Assembly (NCBI GenBank): GCA_016193385.1
Contig: JACPSF010000038.1
Span: 1-6,274 of the forward strand
Direction of reading: 5' to 3'
DNA: 6,274 nucleotides
Origin: Deltaproteobacteria bacterium
GTDB lineage: Bacteria > Desulfobacterota_B > Binatia > UBA9968
Each line of letters starts with the position of its first letter. Within the stretch, counting starts at the first letter, position 1. Made by a program: the position numbers and the translations under genes. Under the pieces are notes generated by a model. That model searched no databases. It saw only the letters and a program-made list of their open reading frames with translations, and had not been told where the DNA came from. Below, piece after piece: positions 1-5,196 of the stretch.

Positions 1-176
1 GTGCGGATCCAGACGTCGGAGCCGCCCGCAACCGGGTAGGGAATAATGACCTCGATGCTCTTCCCTTCATAATAGGAAGCCGCTCCGAGCGCCGGGGCCG
101 CCAGCGCTAGCGAGAGCACAAAACAAGCGAGCCATCCGGATACCGACCCTCGAACCGCAAAACGAATCTTTTCCAT
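1..176 (-). CDS. Tripartite tricarboxylate transporter substrate-binding protein (TctC/Bug family), N-terminal part
   Basis: Only the first 58 codons lie in the window; the gene runs off the left edge. The start is ATG at 176-174, with GGAGGG six bases upstream. The N-terminus is a Sec-type signal peptide: a basic start (MEKIRFAVRG), a hydrophobic core (WLACFVLSLALAAPALG) and an Ala-rich cleavage site. The mature protein begins with YYEGKSIEVIIPYPVAGGSD, which matches the conserved opening of Bug/TctC proteins ('GKxI..IvPfxxGGxxD'). In this family the mature protein binds a carboxylate in the periplasm and usually delivers it to TctAB membrane partners. The ligand cannot be read from this fragment. 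Its neighbour is a divergent MmgE/PrpD gene, and tcuB lies at the other end of the window, consistent with a carboxylate-utilisation locus. The family call is firm; the substrate is unknown. Confidence 0.85.
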   Translation of the reverse strand, partial: MEKIRFAVRGSVSGWLACFVLSLALAAPALGAASYYEGKSIEVIIPYPVAGGSDVWIR

Positions 177-203
177 GGTGCGCCCTCCAAAAGAGACTGC
201 CTT

Positions 204-233
204 CCCATACTGCGTTACCTCTTGGCCTGTCAA
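204..233 (-). promoter_or_regulatory. Putative sigma70-type promoter of the substrate-binding protein gene
   Basis: A perfect -35 box TTGACA is read on the minus strand at 233-228. A weak -10 candidate, TATGGG, lies at 209-204 with an 18-base spacer. Transcription would start near 197, about 20 bases upstream of the ATG. The -10 is poor, so an activator may be needed or the true -10 may differ. Confidence 0.45.
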
Positions 234-254
234 GGGAAAGAGTCTGCCCCATGC

Positions 255-283
255 TTGAAGCAACGATTCCCTGCCTGTATAAG
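255..283 (+). promoter_or_regulatory. Putative sigma70-type promoter of the MmgE/PrpD gene
   Basis: TTGAAG (255-260) and TATAAG (278-283) are separated by exactly 17 bases. The -35 lies 21 bases from that of the divergent promoter, so both genes could share regulatory sites. The predicted start of transcription (near 290) would leave a very short leader before the TTG at 303. This is a mild argument for a downstream start codon (ATG 324) or for a different promoter. Confidence 0.4.
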
Positions 284-302
284 CTCCCAAGGGAGAAATA
301 TC

Positions 303-1694
303 TTGAAGACCCTCGCTCAAATCATGGCCGACTACACTTTTTCGTTGCGCTATGACTCCATACCCAAGGAGGTCATGAGCGCCGCGCGGCGGCACCTGGC
401 CGACAGCATGGCGTGCGCCCTTGGGGCCTATAACACCGCGGCTGTTCGGGCGGTGCGGAAGTATGCCGTCGAGCAGGGCGGCCGCGCTCATGCCACGATG
501 ATAGGCACGGATAGAAAAGTTCCGGTCGCTCTCGCCGCGCTGGTGGGCGGCACCATGGTCAGATATCTGGACGCCAACGATCTCTATGTCTTCAGTCGAG
601 GCGGCCCCTCAGGCCACTTTAGCGATGGCACGCCCGCGCTCCTGGCCCTGGCGGAGAAATACGGGCGCAGCGGAGAGGAGCTGCTTACCTGCGTGGCGGC
701 GTCCTACGAGCTGCAGGCCGCATTGGCGGAATCCTTTAATTTCTGGGACTGCGGCCTCCATGCGGAGACCAACGTTGCGTGGGTGGTGCCGATTGTCGCC
801 GCCCGGCTCATGGGAGCAACGCCTAAGGAAGCCGCGCACGCGTGCGGCCTCTCTCTTGCCACGGGCACGGTCCTGAACACGTGGCTCAGGCCGGGCTACA
901 ATGTGCCCATGATCAAGGGGGTGGCAGTTGGTTTGGTTCTCGCCCGGGCATTGGAAGCTGCCGATCTGGCGAAACTGGGCGTGACGGCTACTCAAGATGC
1001 CCTGGAGACGGTTTTCTCCTCTCTGGGCCGTCTGTCAGCTTCGGCAATCGACACAACTTATATAGAAAAGCTCGGCAGCCGCTGGACCACCACCCGAAAC
1101 ATGATCAAGACCTATCCGGCGCAGCTTTACACGCAGGCGGCGATTGAAGCCGTGCTTCGTCTTTATCGCGGCGGCGTCCGCGCCGACAGCGTGCGAAAAT
1201 TAACCCTCTACGGCCACCGAAACGTTTGCGGCGGCGTGCAGGGCTCGCCGGAGGCGTTTGCGCCCACCACCCGGGAGGCGGCAGATCACAGTACGCCGTA
1301 CGTAATGGCAATGGCGCTCCTGCGCGGCAGGCTGACTTCACGCGAGTATGACGGCTCGCCGTGGGAGACAGCCGAGGTGAAGGCCCTGATGGCGAAGATA
1401 GAGCTGGTAAGACAGCCGGAAAGAGACAGGGCCCTGGACGAAGAGAGGGCTCTCGGAGTGAGGCTCGTGGCGGAGCTTAACGACGGTCGGCTGGAAGAAG
1501 CGGTGGTTCACCAGCCCAAAGGCCATCCGGATTCGCCTCTGAGCGACGCCGAGCTGCTGGAGAAGATGAGCTGGCTGCTGGAAGGTGTGGCCTCCGCAGA
1601 TACCCCTCGCCGATTGCTAGACATCTGCAGCAACCTCTCCACCCCTGAGGACGTGAAGGCGCTTATCCAGGTCTGCGGCACAAGGCAGTCTTGA
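303..1694 (+). CDS. MmgE/PrpD family protein (2-methylcitrate dehydratase-like)
   Basis: This is a 463-aa protein of usual family length. In characterised members the family includes 2-methylcitrate dehydratase (PrpD) and cis-aconitate decarboxylase; all act in the cytoplasm on small polycarboxylates. The N-terminal all-alpha domain (about residues 1-265) starts with a typical TLAQIMADY segment. It carries ANDLYVFSRGGPSGHFSD at about 91-108, which fits the family's conserved N-D-x(n)-GH-x-SD region, and MIKGVAVGLVLA at about 203-214. The second domain begins near IKTYPAQLYTQAAIEA and includes DHSTPYVMAMALL, close to the family's 'DHSxPYxxAxALL' motif. I chose TTG 303 because AAGGGAGA lies six bases upstream and the family normally starts just before 'TLA'. 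ATG 324 lacks a ribosome binding site, and the frame is open back to a TTG at 222. The substrate is undetermined; carboxylate-transport neighbours suggest a tri- or dicarboxylate. Confidence 0.88.
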   Translation: MKTLAQIMADYTFSLRYDSIPKEVMSAARRHLADSMACALGAYNTAAVRAVRKYAVEQGGRAHATMIGTDRKVPVALAALVGGTMVRYLDANDLYVFSRGGPSGHFSDGTPALLALAEKYGRSGEELLTCVAASYELQAALAESFNFWDCGLHAETNVAWVVPIVAARLMGATPKEAAHACGLSLATGTVLNTWLRPGYNVPMIKGVAVGLVLARALEAADLAKLGVTATQDALETVFSSLGRLSASAIDTTYIEKLGSRWTTTRNMIKTYPAQLYTQAAIEAVLRLYRGGVRADSVRKLTLYGHRNVCGGVQGSPEAFAPTTREAADHSTPYVMAMALLRGRLTSREYDGSPWETAEVKALMAKIELVRQPERDRALDEERALGVRLVAELNDGRLEEAVVHQPKGHPDSPLSDAELLEKMSWLLEGVASADTPRRLLDICSNLSTPEDVKALIQVCGTRQS

Positions 1695-2230
1695 GCGGCT
1701 GATTCCCTCGAAAGCTCCTCGGGAAGCGCGCTCTCGGCTGCGGCCGATGGGTTTGTGCCATGAGTCGTGCTGTTTGTAATCGGACGTCCGCAGCCTCGCT
1801 CGCGCTCCCCTCGGTCGCGGACAAGGACATCCGCGAGAAGTCCCGCAGATCCTCGGCGGCCTGTCGGAATTCATTGATTCGGCCTCATCTTAGCGGTGAT
1901 ATTTTCTCGTTTTCGCAATTGAGAAAACGTGGAGGACACAGTCGCTTCGACAAAATGTGGGATCGCAGCATCCAAACATCTTTGCCGTGCGGAGCAATTG
2001 TCAAGAAAGAGCTGGAACAGCTTTTGACTGACTCGATTTTTCGGACGCTCTGCCTCCTCTAAATGGGGCGCTGTTATGTCATCGTGGTAGCGGCTTAGAC
2101 CGCTTTGGCAGGTCGAAAAGAAGAGACGCTGAAACAAAAAGAGGCGATTTCAGGCGTTCTGGGTCGGTCTCCTGCAGGGGATGCTCCGAGAAAAGTCTAC
2201 CTTCAGAACTTCCCCCCCGAGGCTTTGCTC
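1695..2230. other. Gene-poor interval of about 535 bases with no convincing CDS or RNA gene
   Basis: Between the MmgE/PrpD stop and the end of the HKD-domain gene I find no convincing gene. Open frames of 85-100 codons exist on both strands, but they lack ribosome binding sites and recognisable protein features. The first 180 bases are GC-rich like the MmgE gene; from about 1880 the DNA becomes AT-richer, so the accessory segment may begin here. Visible structure includes a 22-bp palindrome (1908-1929), a small hairpin (2089-2104, arms AGCGG/CCGCT), a CCTGCAGG palindrome near 2171, and a run of seven C (2212-2218) just past the HKD gene. No strong intrinsic terminator is evident for either converging gene. 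Confidence 0.6.
1908..1929. repeat. 22-bp near-perfect palindrome, candidate operator or protein-binding site
   Basis: The arms are CGTTTTC (1908-1914) and GAAAACG (1923-1929) around a central CAATTG (1916-1921). Only the pair at 1915/1922 is mismatched, so 10 of 11 pairs match. There is no T-run on either side, so it is not a typical intrinsic terminator. No gene with a clear start lies next to it. Confidence 0.6.
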
Positions 2231-2986
2231 CTAGGTGCTTGCTTTGCTTTTGTTCCACAACTCATCGAAGAAAGACTGTAATAGGCGTTTCTCTTTTGCG
2301 TCGATCTCGACGATCAATGCCGGCGAGTTTGACGCGGCGTCTTTGATCGATGGCCCAAGAACATACGCTTTGTCATCTACTGCCATAAACCGGTCATGTA
2401 GTGCCTTATAGCGCCGGCAAACGAATCTGCCGTACTCCTTTGAGAAACGCGTGGCCCTCTGTTGAAAGCTTCCCCTCGCCTGAGCATAGACTAATCTTAC
2501 AGGAACCGACGTAGGGATAACGTCGAGAATGTTATCGAAGATGGTCTCATCTACCCAAGAATCAGCAATCAGAACCTGCGTCTTCGCTTCGGCAAGAATA
2601 TTTCTTAAGAACTTGTCGAATGTATGCGTCGCTTTGCGATTCACCATGATAAGTCTGCCAGACTGTTTGAGTTCACCGGTGCTCAATTCACGGTCAAGTG
2701 TTGGCAATGCAGTCAGATGGTCGAGGCCAGCTTGTGTAACGACTAACATTCCTTTTCCCACAGGGTTAGTCCAGCCTTCGCCTTGCGCACGGTCGTAAAA
2801 AGAAGGATTGTATTTTGCTTTAAGCAAGGATTTCCGCCACTGCTTCTTGATGTCATTCGCAGCAATTTCAACCCCTTCACGGCCTCTGGACGACACCGCC
2901 GCCACTGCTAAGAACTTTTGGTGGCCTGTCATCTTGGAAAGAGGGAGGCCTTTTAGAAATGCTTTCAGGTTCTGGTTGAAATCCAT
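2231..2986 (-). CDS. HKD-type (phospholipase D-like) domain protein with N-terminal winged-helix-like module
   Basis: A 251-aa predicted soluble protein with no signal peptide or membrane segment. Residues about 4-91 form a small alpha/beta module resembling a winged helix. It parallels the module in the gene just upstream: shared spacing of the GxxKF motif (21-25), W50, N60, RA (66-67), W72 and a GKG hairpin (77-79). Residues about 115-245 resemble the PLD-like fold of bacterial and archaeal proteins with a single motif. The strand QVLIADSWVD (137-146) is followed by LHDRFMAVDD (196-205) and LGPSIKDA (210-217). The catalytic-type motif is H197-x-R199-x4-D204, so Arg replaces the usual Lys, and only one copy is seen; PLD enzymes normally act with two motifs or as dimers. 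The ATG at 2986 is nine bases after the previous stop with only a weak, distant AGGGA, which suggests translational coupling. Function is unproven: nuclease, phosphodiesterase or a non-catalytic binder. Confidence 0.72.
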   Translation of the reverse strand: MDFNQNLKAFLKGLPLSKMTGHQKFLAVAAVSSRGREGVEIAANDIKKQWRKSLLKAKYNPSFYDRAQGEGWTNPVGKGMLVVTQAGLDHLTALPTLDRELSTGELKQSGRLIMVNRKATHTFDKFLRNILAEAKTQVLIADSWVDETIFDNILDVIPTSVPVRLVYAQARGSFQQRATRFSKEYGRFVCRRYKALHDRFMAVDDKAYVLGPSIKDAASNSPALIVEIDAKEKRLLQSFFDELWNKSKAST

Positions 2987-2995
2987 ATGTACTGG

Positions 2996-3442
2996 TTATG
3001 TCCCTAGGATATCCTTCCAGTTAGGCCGAAGATTATAAAAACCTTTCTTTTTCGACTCGACCCAATCGTTGTCTTTCGCCCGAGCGGGGAAAAAGCGATT
3101 GAATTTCATTTCAAGAAGTGATGTCATCCGATTCCAATACCTTTCTATTTCCTTGAGCGCCACCTCGTTCTTGCCGTCGCCCTTGCTAAGCCAGCTTACG
3201 AGGAGCGCGAACTTCTTTGGGCCGCTGAGTCCCTTGGCATAGCTCTTCACAAAGGGGCGGAGCGGTTTGTCAAAGTCGACCTGAAGAGATCTGCGATGTT
3301 TTACTCGTGCTAGTTTCTTCCTGGGATGACGGACTTCTGACCGCTCGCCAACTGCACGAATGCACTCTTCGGCAATGATTTTTATTTCCTGAAGGGCTGT
3401 AATGAGTTTGGTTCGATCCGCAGTGTTACTTTCGTCGGACAT
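2996..3442 (-). CDS. Uncharacterised 148-aa protein with winged-helix-like module, third gene of the cassette
   Basis: No named family is recognised. The N-terminus (about 8-32) is a predicted amphipathic helix, followed by a basic linker (about 33-52; RHPRKK, KHRR). Residues 58-146 form a compact module: LRPFVKSYAKGLSGPKKFAL, then ALKEIERYW (95-103), a conserved-looking KFNRFFPARA (113-122), DNDWV (124-128) and a final hairpin with GFYNLRPNW (134-142). This layout fits a winged-helix or related DNA-binding fold, though that is inference. The same module opens the next gene (the HKD protein), nine bases downstream. The ATG at 3442 lies inside the expected 3' end of the frame-disrupted gene upstream. 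The run of nine G about 11 bases before the ATG is the only SD-like sequence, so translation is probably coupled to the upstream gene. The protein has no enzymatic motif I can see. Confidence 0.7.
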   Translation of the reverse strand: MSDESNTADRTKLITALQEIKIIAEECIRAVGERSEVRHPRKKLARVKHRRSLQVDFDKPLRPFVKSYAKGLSGPKKFALLVSWLSKGDGKNEVALKEIERYWNRMTSLLEMKFNRFFPARAKDNDWVESKKKGFYNLRPNWKDILGT

Positions 3443-3749
3443 ACACTTTCTTACCCCCCCCCTGTAGAAGCGGCTAATGGCCCGGTCCGTGAAGAAAGTC
3501 TATTCAGCGCTGTCTGGACCTGTGGGGCACCATAGTGATAGTCATTTTTTTCCAGAGCCTTTCTAACGTCACCGAGGTTACGTTTTGCCTTGAAAAATCC
3601 GCGCGAGATCAACAGCCGAACCCCACCGCTGGGACCAGTAAAAGTTTGGTCTCGCTGGCTCAGGTTGCCTGTTTCCGTCTGTTGTCGGAAAGAGCTTTCT
3701 CAACCACTTTAAGGCGCCTGATAATCTGTTTCAGTAATTTTTCGTCCAT
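3426..3749 (-). pseudogene. Frame-disrupted second gene of the cassette ('GFF' module protein, about 107 aa if restored)
   Basis: Three minus-strand reading segments together look like one gene. It starts at ATG 3749-3747, 13 bases after the previous stop, with AAAGGG seven bases upstream. Frame 1 gives MDEKLLKQIIRRLKVVEKAL plus nine residues and stops at TGA 3662-3660. Frame 2, open from 3699 to TAA 3453-3451, encodes GPSGGVRLLISRGFF (3636-3592), then DVRKALEKNDYHY and TALNRLSSRTGPLA. That is clearly the module of the preceding gene (DGGFFKK, VKEALEEMGHYY). It ends directly after nine G. If the tract were eight G, the frame would continue as GGKKVYVRRK and stop at 3428-3426, overlapping the next gene by 17 bases; that basic ending parallels KKWLYTG of the preceding gene. 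Two independent disruptions suggest real decay, but the homopolymer one could be a sequencing error or slippage. Confidence 0.65.
3454..3462 (-). repeat. Run of nine G (C on the plus strand) at a gene junction
   Basis: The homopolymer sits at the 3' end of the disrupted gene and about 11 bases upstream of the ATG at 3442. It doubles as the only purine-rich ribosome-binding-like sequence for that gene. Its length decides whether the upstream frame stops, ends normally or fuses to the downstream gene. Confidence 0.9.
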
Positions 3750-3762
3750 ATCTTTGCCCTTT

Positions 3763-4131
3763 CTACCCCGTATACAACCACTTTTTCTCTTCCTTGATCC
3801 GTCGGAGCCGGCGCTTACGAACAATGCGGAGCAAACTAGGTGACAACGTGGTCACCGGGTAATAATGCCCCATCTCCTCTAGTGCCTCCTTTACTGCTAC
3901 TAGGTCCTTCGGCTTCTTGAAAAATCCTCCGTCGATAAGCGACAGAATCAGATTTGTCGGAGTTGCCCTTTGCCGGGGGGTAGGTTTTCGTTCTCTGGAT
4001 GTAGCGCGTCGGCCACTCTTGGAAGTAACTTCAGCTCGCTGAAGCTGCCGAACAATGAGTGCCACTTCTTCGGGGTTCCCTTCGATGGTTACTTTCGTCC
4101 CTGATGTTGTAGTTATATGTGCTTTTGCCAT
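3763..4131 (-). CDS. Uncharacterised 122-aa basic protein with C-terminal 'GFF' module, first gene of the cassette
   Basis: No named family is recognised. The N-terminus (1-32) predicts a beta hairpin then a helix: ITTTSGTKVTIEG followed by NPEEVALIVRQLQ. A basic, Ser/Thr/Arg-rich linker follows (about 33-57). The C-terminal module (58-122) starts PTNLILSLIDGGFFKKPKD, followed by VKEALEEMGHYYP (80-92), LLRIVRKRRLRRIKEE (100-115) and the ending KKWLYTG. The same module appears in the next, frame-disrupted gene. Helix-turn-helix-like spacing and the high Arg/Lys content suggest nucleic-acid binding, by inference only. The start is ATG 4131 with AGGA ten bases upstream, and a strong promoter lies at 4199-4170. 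The gene stops with TAG (3765-3763), 13 bases before the next start, so it heads a likely four-gene operon. Confidence 0.75.
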   Translation of the reverse strand: MAKAHITTTSGTKVTIEGNPEEVALIVRQLQRAEVTSKSGRRATSRERKPTPRQRATPTNLILSLIDGGFFKKPKDLVAVKEALEEMGHYYPVTTLSPSLLRIVRKRRLRRIKEEKKWLYTG

Positions 4132-4169
4132 ATAGTGTTATTCCTGCTGAACATATTCTTATCGCCTGT

Positions 4170-4199
4170 AGAATAACGTGAGCTATACAGTGCTGTCAA
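4170..4199 (-). promoter_or_regulatory. Strong candidate sigma70-type promoter of the four-gene cassette
   Basis: On the minus strand a perfect TTGACA (4199-4194) is followed after 18 bases by TATTCT (4175-4170). The predicted transcription start near 4163 gives a leader of about 31 bases to the ATG at 4131. A CAAGGA direct repeat (4197-4202 and 4213-4218 on the plus strand, 16 bases apart) overlaps the -35 edge. CTGTA/TACAG inverted arms (plus strand 4166-4170 and 4186-4190) span the -10 and spacer. Either could be a regulator site. Confidence 0.6.
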
Positions 4200-4570
4200 G
4201 GATAACCTGGTTCAAGGAGATCGGAATACTCTGATTTAGAATAAGTAGAGTAGGGCTGATGCCGGTTCATATCTAATGGTATGAAAGCACGCCGTCTATC
4301 CGTAATTTGCTGAAATATTCCGTTATAGAGACATAAAAAGAAATAAGAATATTGAACGGCCTGGGATGTCAGGCTTGAGGGAGGAGTTGCCGGCAGGTAC
4401 GACAAGCTAAACAATCTTCCCCGATCTGGTCTGTTACCCTCCTGACCGAGGTTCCTTAACCCCTCGGGTTGATTTCTGACCTTCCGTATTTTGCAGCCCG
4501 TTCCTTCACGAGAAAGCCGATCTTTCGTTTCTTCGGCTCCGGCGGCGTCATGAGCAACTCGCAAAGGAAG
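4200..4570. other. Intergenic stretch between the cassette and vapC, with hairpins
   Basis: This is the upstream region of the cassette promoter and the downstream region of vapC. A 122-codon open frame on the minus strand (4564-4196) begins with TTG and lacks any domain-like character; I regard it as non-coding. Two hairpins are visible. The first has arms CCGAGG (4446-4451) and CCTCGG (4462-4467). The second has AGCCGA (4515-4520) and TCGGCT (4533-4538) and on the minus strand is followed by TTCTC; it could act as a weak terminator for vapBC. The part from about 4200 to 4360 is AT-rich, like the cassette. Confidence 0.55.
4456..4551 (-). CDS. Possible 31-aa small ORF or gene remnant downstream of vapC
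   Basis: ATG at 4551-4549 opens a 31-codon frame ending in TAA (4458-4456), 19 bases after the vapC stop. It reads MTPPEPKKRKIGFLVKERA, then AKYGRSEINPRG. It is Lys/Arg-rich and its third positions lean to G/C, somewhat like real coding sequence. There is no Shine-Dalgarno sequence, and the reading frame overlaps both hairpins of this interval. It could be the 5' stub of a gene cut off by insertion of the cassette, a tiny basic protein, or chance. Weak call. Confidence 0.2.
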   Translation of the reverse strand: MTPPEPKKRKIGFLVKERAAKYGRSEINPRG

Positions 4571-4966
4571 TTAGGATAGAAGCTTGAGACCGTATTGCCG
4601 AAAGTGGGGGTCAAAGGCAAAGGCCTCCTTGATGCCGAGGCGCTCCATCACGGCAAAGCTTGTGGCATCGGTGTAAGAAAAACTCTTGTCGCTGTATCTC
4701 CGGATGATTTCCCTCGCCTTTTCTTCGTCTTCAGGGGTGATTCGCTCCACGGGCCAGATCTGGCGCAGGAGCCAGTCCCGGGCGATTTCTGCCCCGAGGC
4801 GTGAGAGGAGCAGGGCATGACTTTCCGCCATAATGAAGTTGGTGAGCAGGGGCGTTAGTCCTCTTCGCGGCACAGAGCGAAGCAGGGTTACCGCCTTTCG
4901 GTGGTAGGTATCATCCGGATCGATCAGGGCATAGACCGCGCTCGTATCCACTAGGAGCTGCGCCAC
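4571..4966 (-). CDS. vapC: VapC-type PIN-domain toxin (ribonuclease)
   Basis: A 131-aa single PIN domain of normal VapC length. The family cleaves RNA (often tRNA or rRNA) in the cytoplasm using Mg2+ held by conserved acids. These are visible here: D7 in LLVDTSAVYAL, E48 in NFIMAES, D100 in FSYTDATSFAVM (with D93 nearby) and D119 in AFAFDPHF. The active site therefore looks complete. The start is GTG at 4966, eight bases after the vapB stop; GGAAGAG directly abuts it. A second GTG at 4951 (V6) is an alternative start, but it would leave only one residue before the catalytic Asp. The gene is the downstream partner of the AbrB-type antitoxin and is presumably translated in coupling with it. RNA target unknown. 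Confidence 0.9.
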   Translation of the reverse strand: MAQLLVDTSAVYALIDPDDTYHRKAVTLLRSVPRRGLTPLLTNFIMAESHALLLSRLGAEIARDWLLRQIWPVERITPEDEEKAREIIRRYSDKSFSYTDATSFAVMERLGIKEAFAFDPHFRQYGLKLLS

Positions 4967-4974
4967 CTCTTCCG

Positions 4975-5187
4975 TTAGACATCCTTGCTTCCGCTCGATC
5001 CCTTTCCAATTAGGTCCCAGATGGGATCCCCGGGCTCCAGCGGTTTTTCGGGCGAGAGCTTTTTAAGCCTGAGATATTCCCCCTCAGCCTCCACCACCAG
5101 ATAGTTGTCTTTGGTGATGCCAAGCTTCTTACGAAGGTCGACCGGCAGGGTAACCTGCCCCTTCTCGGTAACTTTAACAATGGCCAT
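4975..5187 (-). CDS. vapB: VapB-type antitoxin, SpoVT/AbrB fold
   Basis: A 70-aa protein. Residues 1-45 are a SpoVT/AbrB DNA-binding swapped-hairpin domain: VKVTEKGQVTLPVDLRKKLG is the classic 'GQVTLPxxlRkxLgi' signature. The C-terminal tail (about 50-70; DPIWDLIGKGSSG) resembles the segment that VapB antitoxins insert into the VapC active site. The start is ATG 5187 with AGG about six bases upstream. It precedes vapC by eight bases, the usual antitoxin-first order. As in other pairs the complex probably represses its own promoter; an 18-base inverted repeat between promoter and start (5197-5214) is a plausible operator. Confidence 0.88.
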   Translation of the reverse strand: MAIVKVTEKGQVTLPVDLRKKLGITKDNYLVVEAEGEYLRLKKLSPEKPLEPGDPIWDLIGKGSSGSKDV

Positions 5188-5196
5188 AGGATACCT

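Noticed and set aside
1663..1878. Minus-strand open stretch with GC-rich third positions (NEFRQAAEDLRDFS...)
   Set aside because: No start codon is available (it opens with ATC after a nearby stop) and it overlaps the MmgE/PrpD 3' end; at most a remnant, not supportable as a gene.
1760..2062. 100-codon plus-strand open frame
   Set aside because: No ribosome binding site, no recognisable motif, it crosses the GC-rich/AT-rich change and runs through the palindrome; composition is unlike a real protein.
2089..2104. AGCGG/CCGCT hairpin as terminator of the cassette operon
   Set aside because: Only a 5-bp stem with no T-run on the minus strand, so it does not look like an intrinsic terminator.
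1871..2137. 88-codon minus-strand open frame downstream of the HKD gene
   Set aside because: Low-complexity Ser/Arg/Cys-rich translation with no motif; it competes with an equally long plus-strand frame.
3660..3680. Programmed -1 ribosomal frameshift at CGG AAA CAG
   Set aside because: The sequence does not fit an X XXY YYZ slippery heptamer, and no stimulatory stem-loop or SD-like element was apparent; simple mutation or error is more likely.
3535..3843. 102-codon plus-strand open frame
   Set aside because: It is the antisense shadow of the frame-disrupted second gene and the end of the first; the minus-strand frames show clear module similarity.
4196..4564. 122-codon minus-strand open frame between vapC and the cassette
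   Set aside because: TTG start without a ribosome binding site, no domain character, and it covers the cassette promoter.
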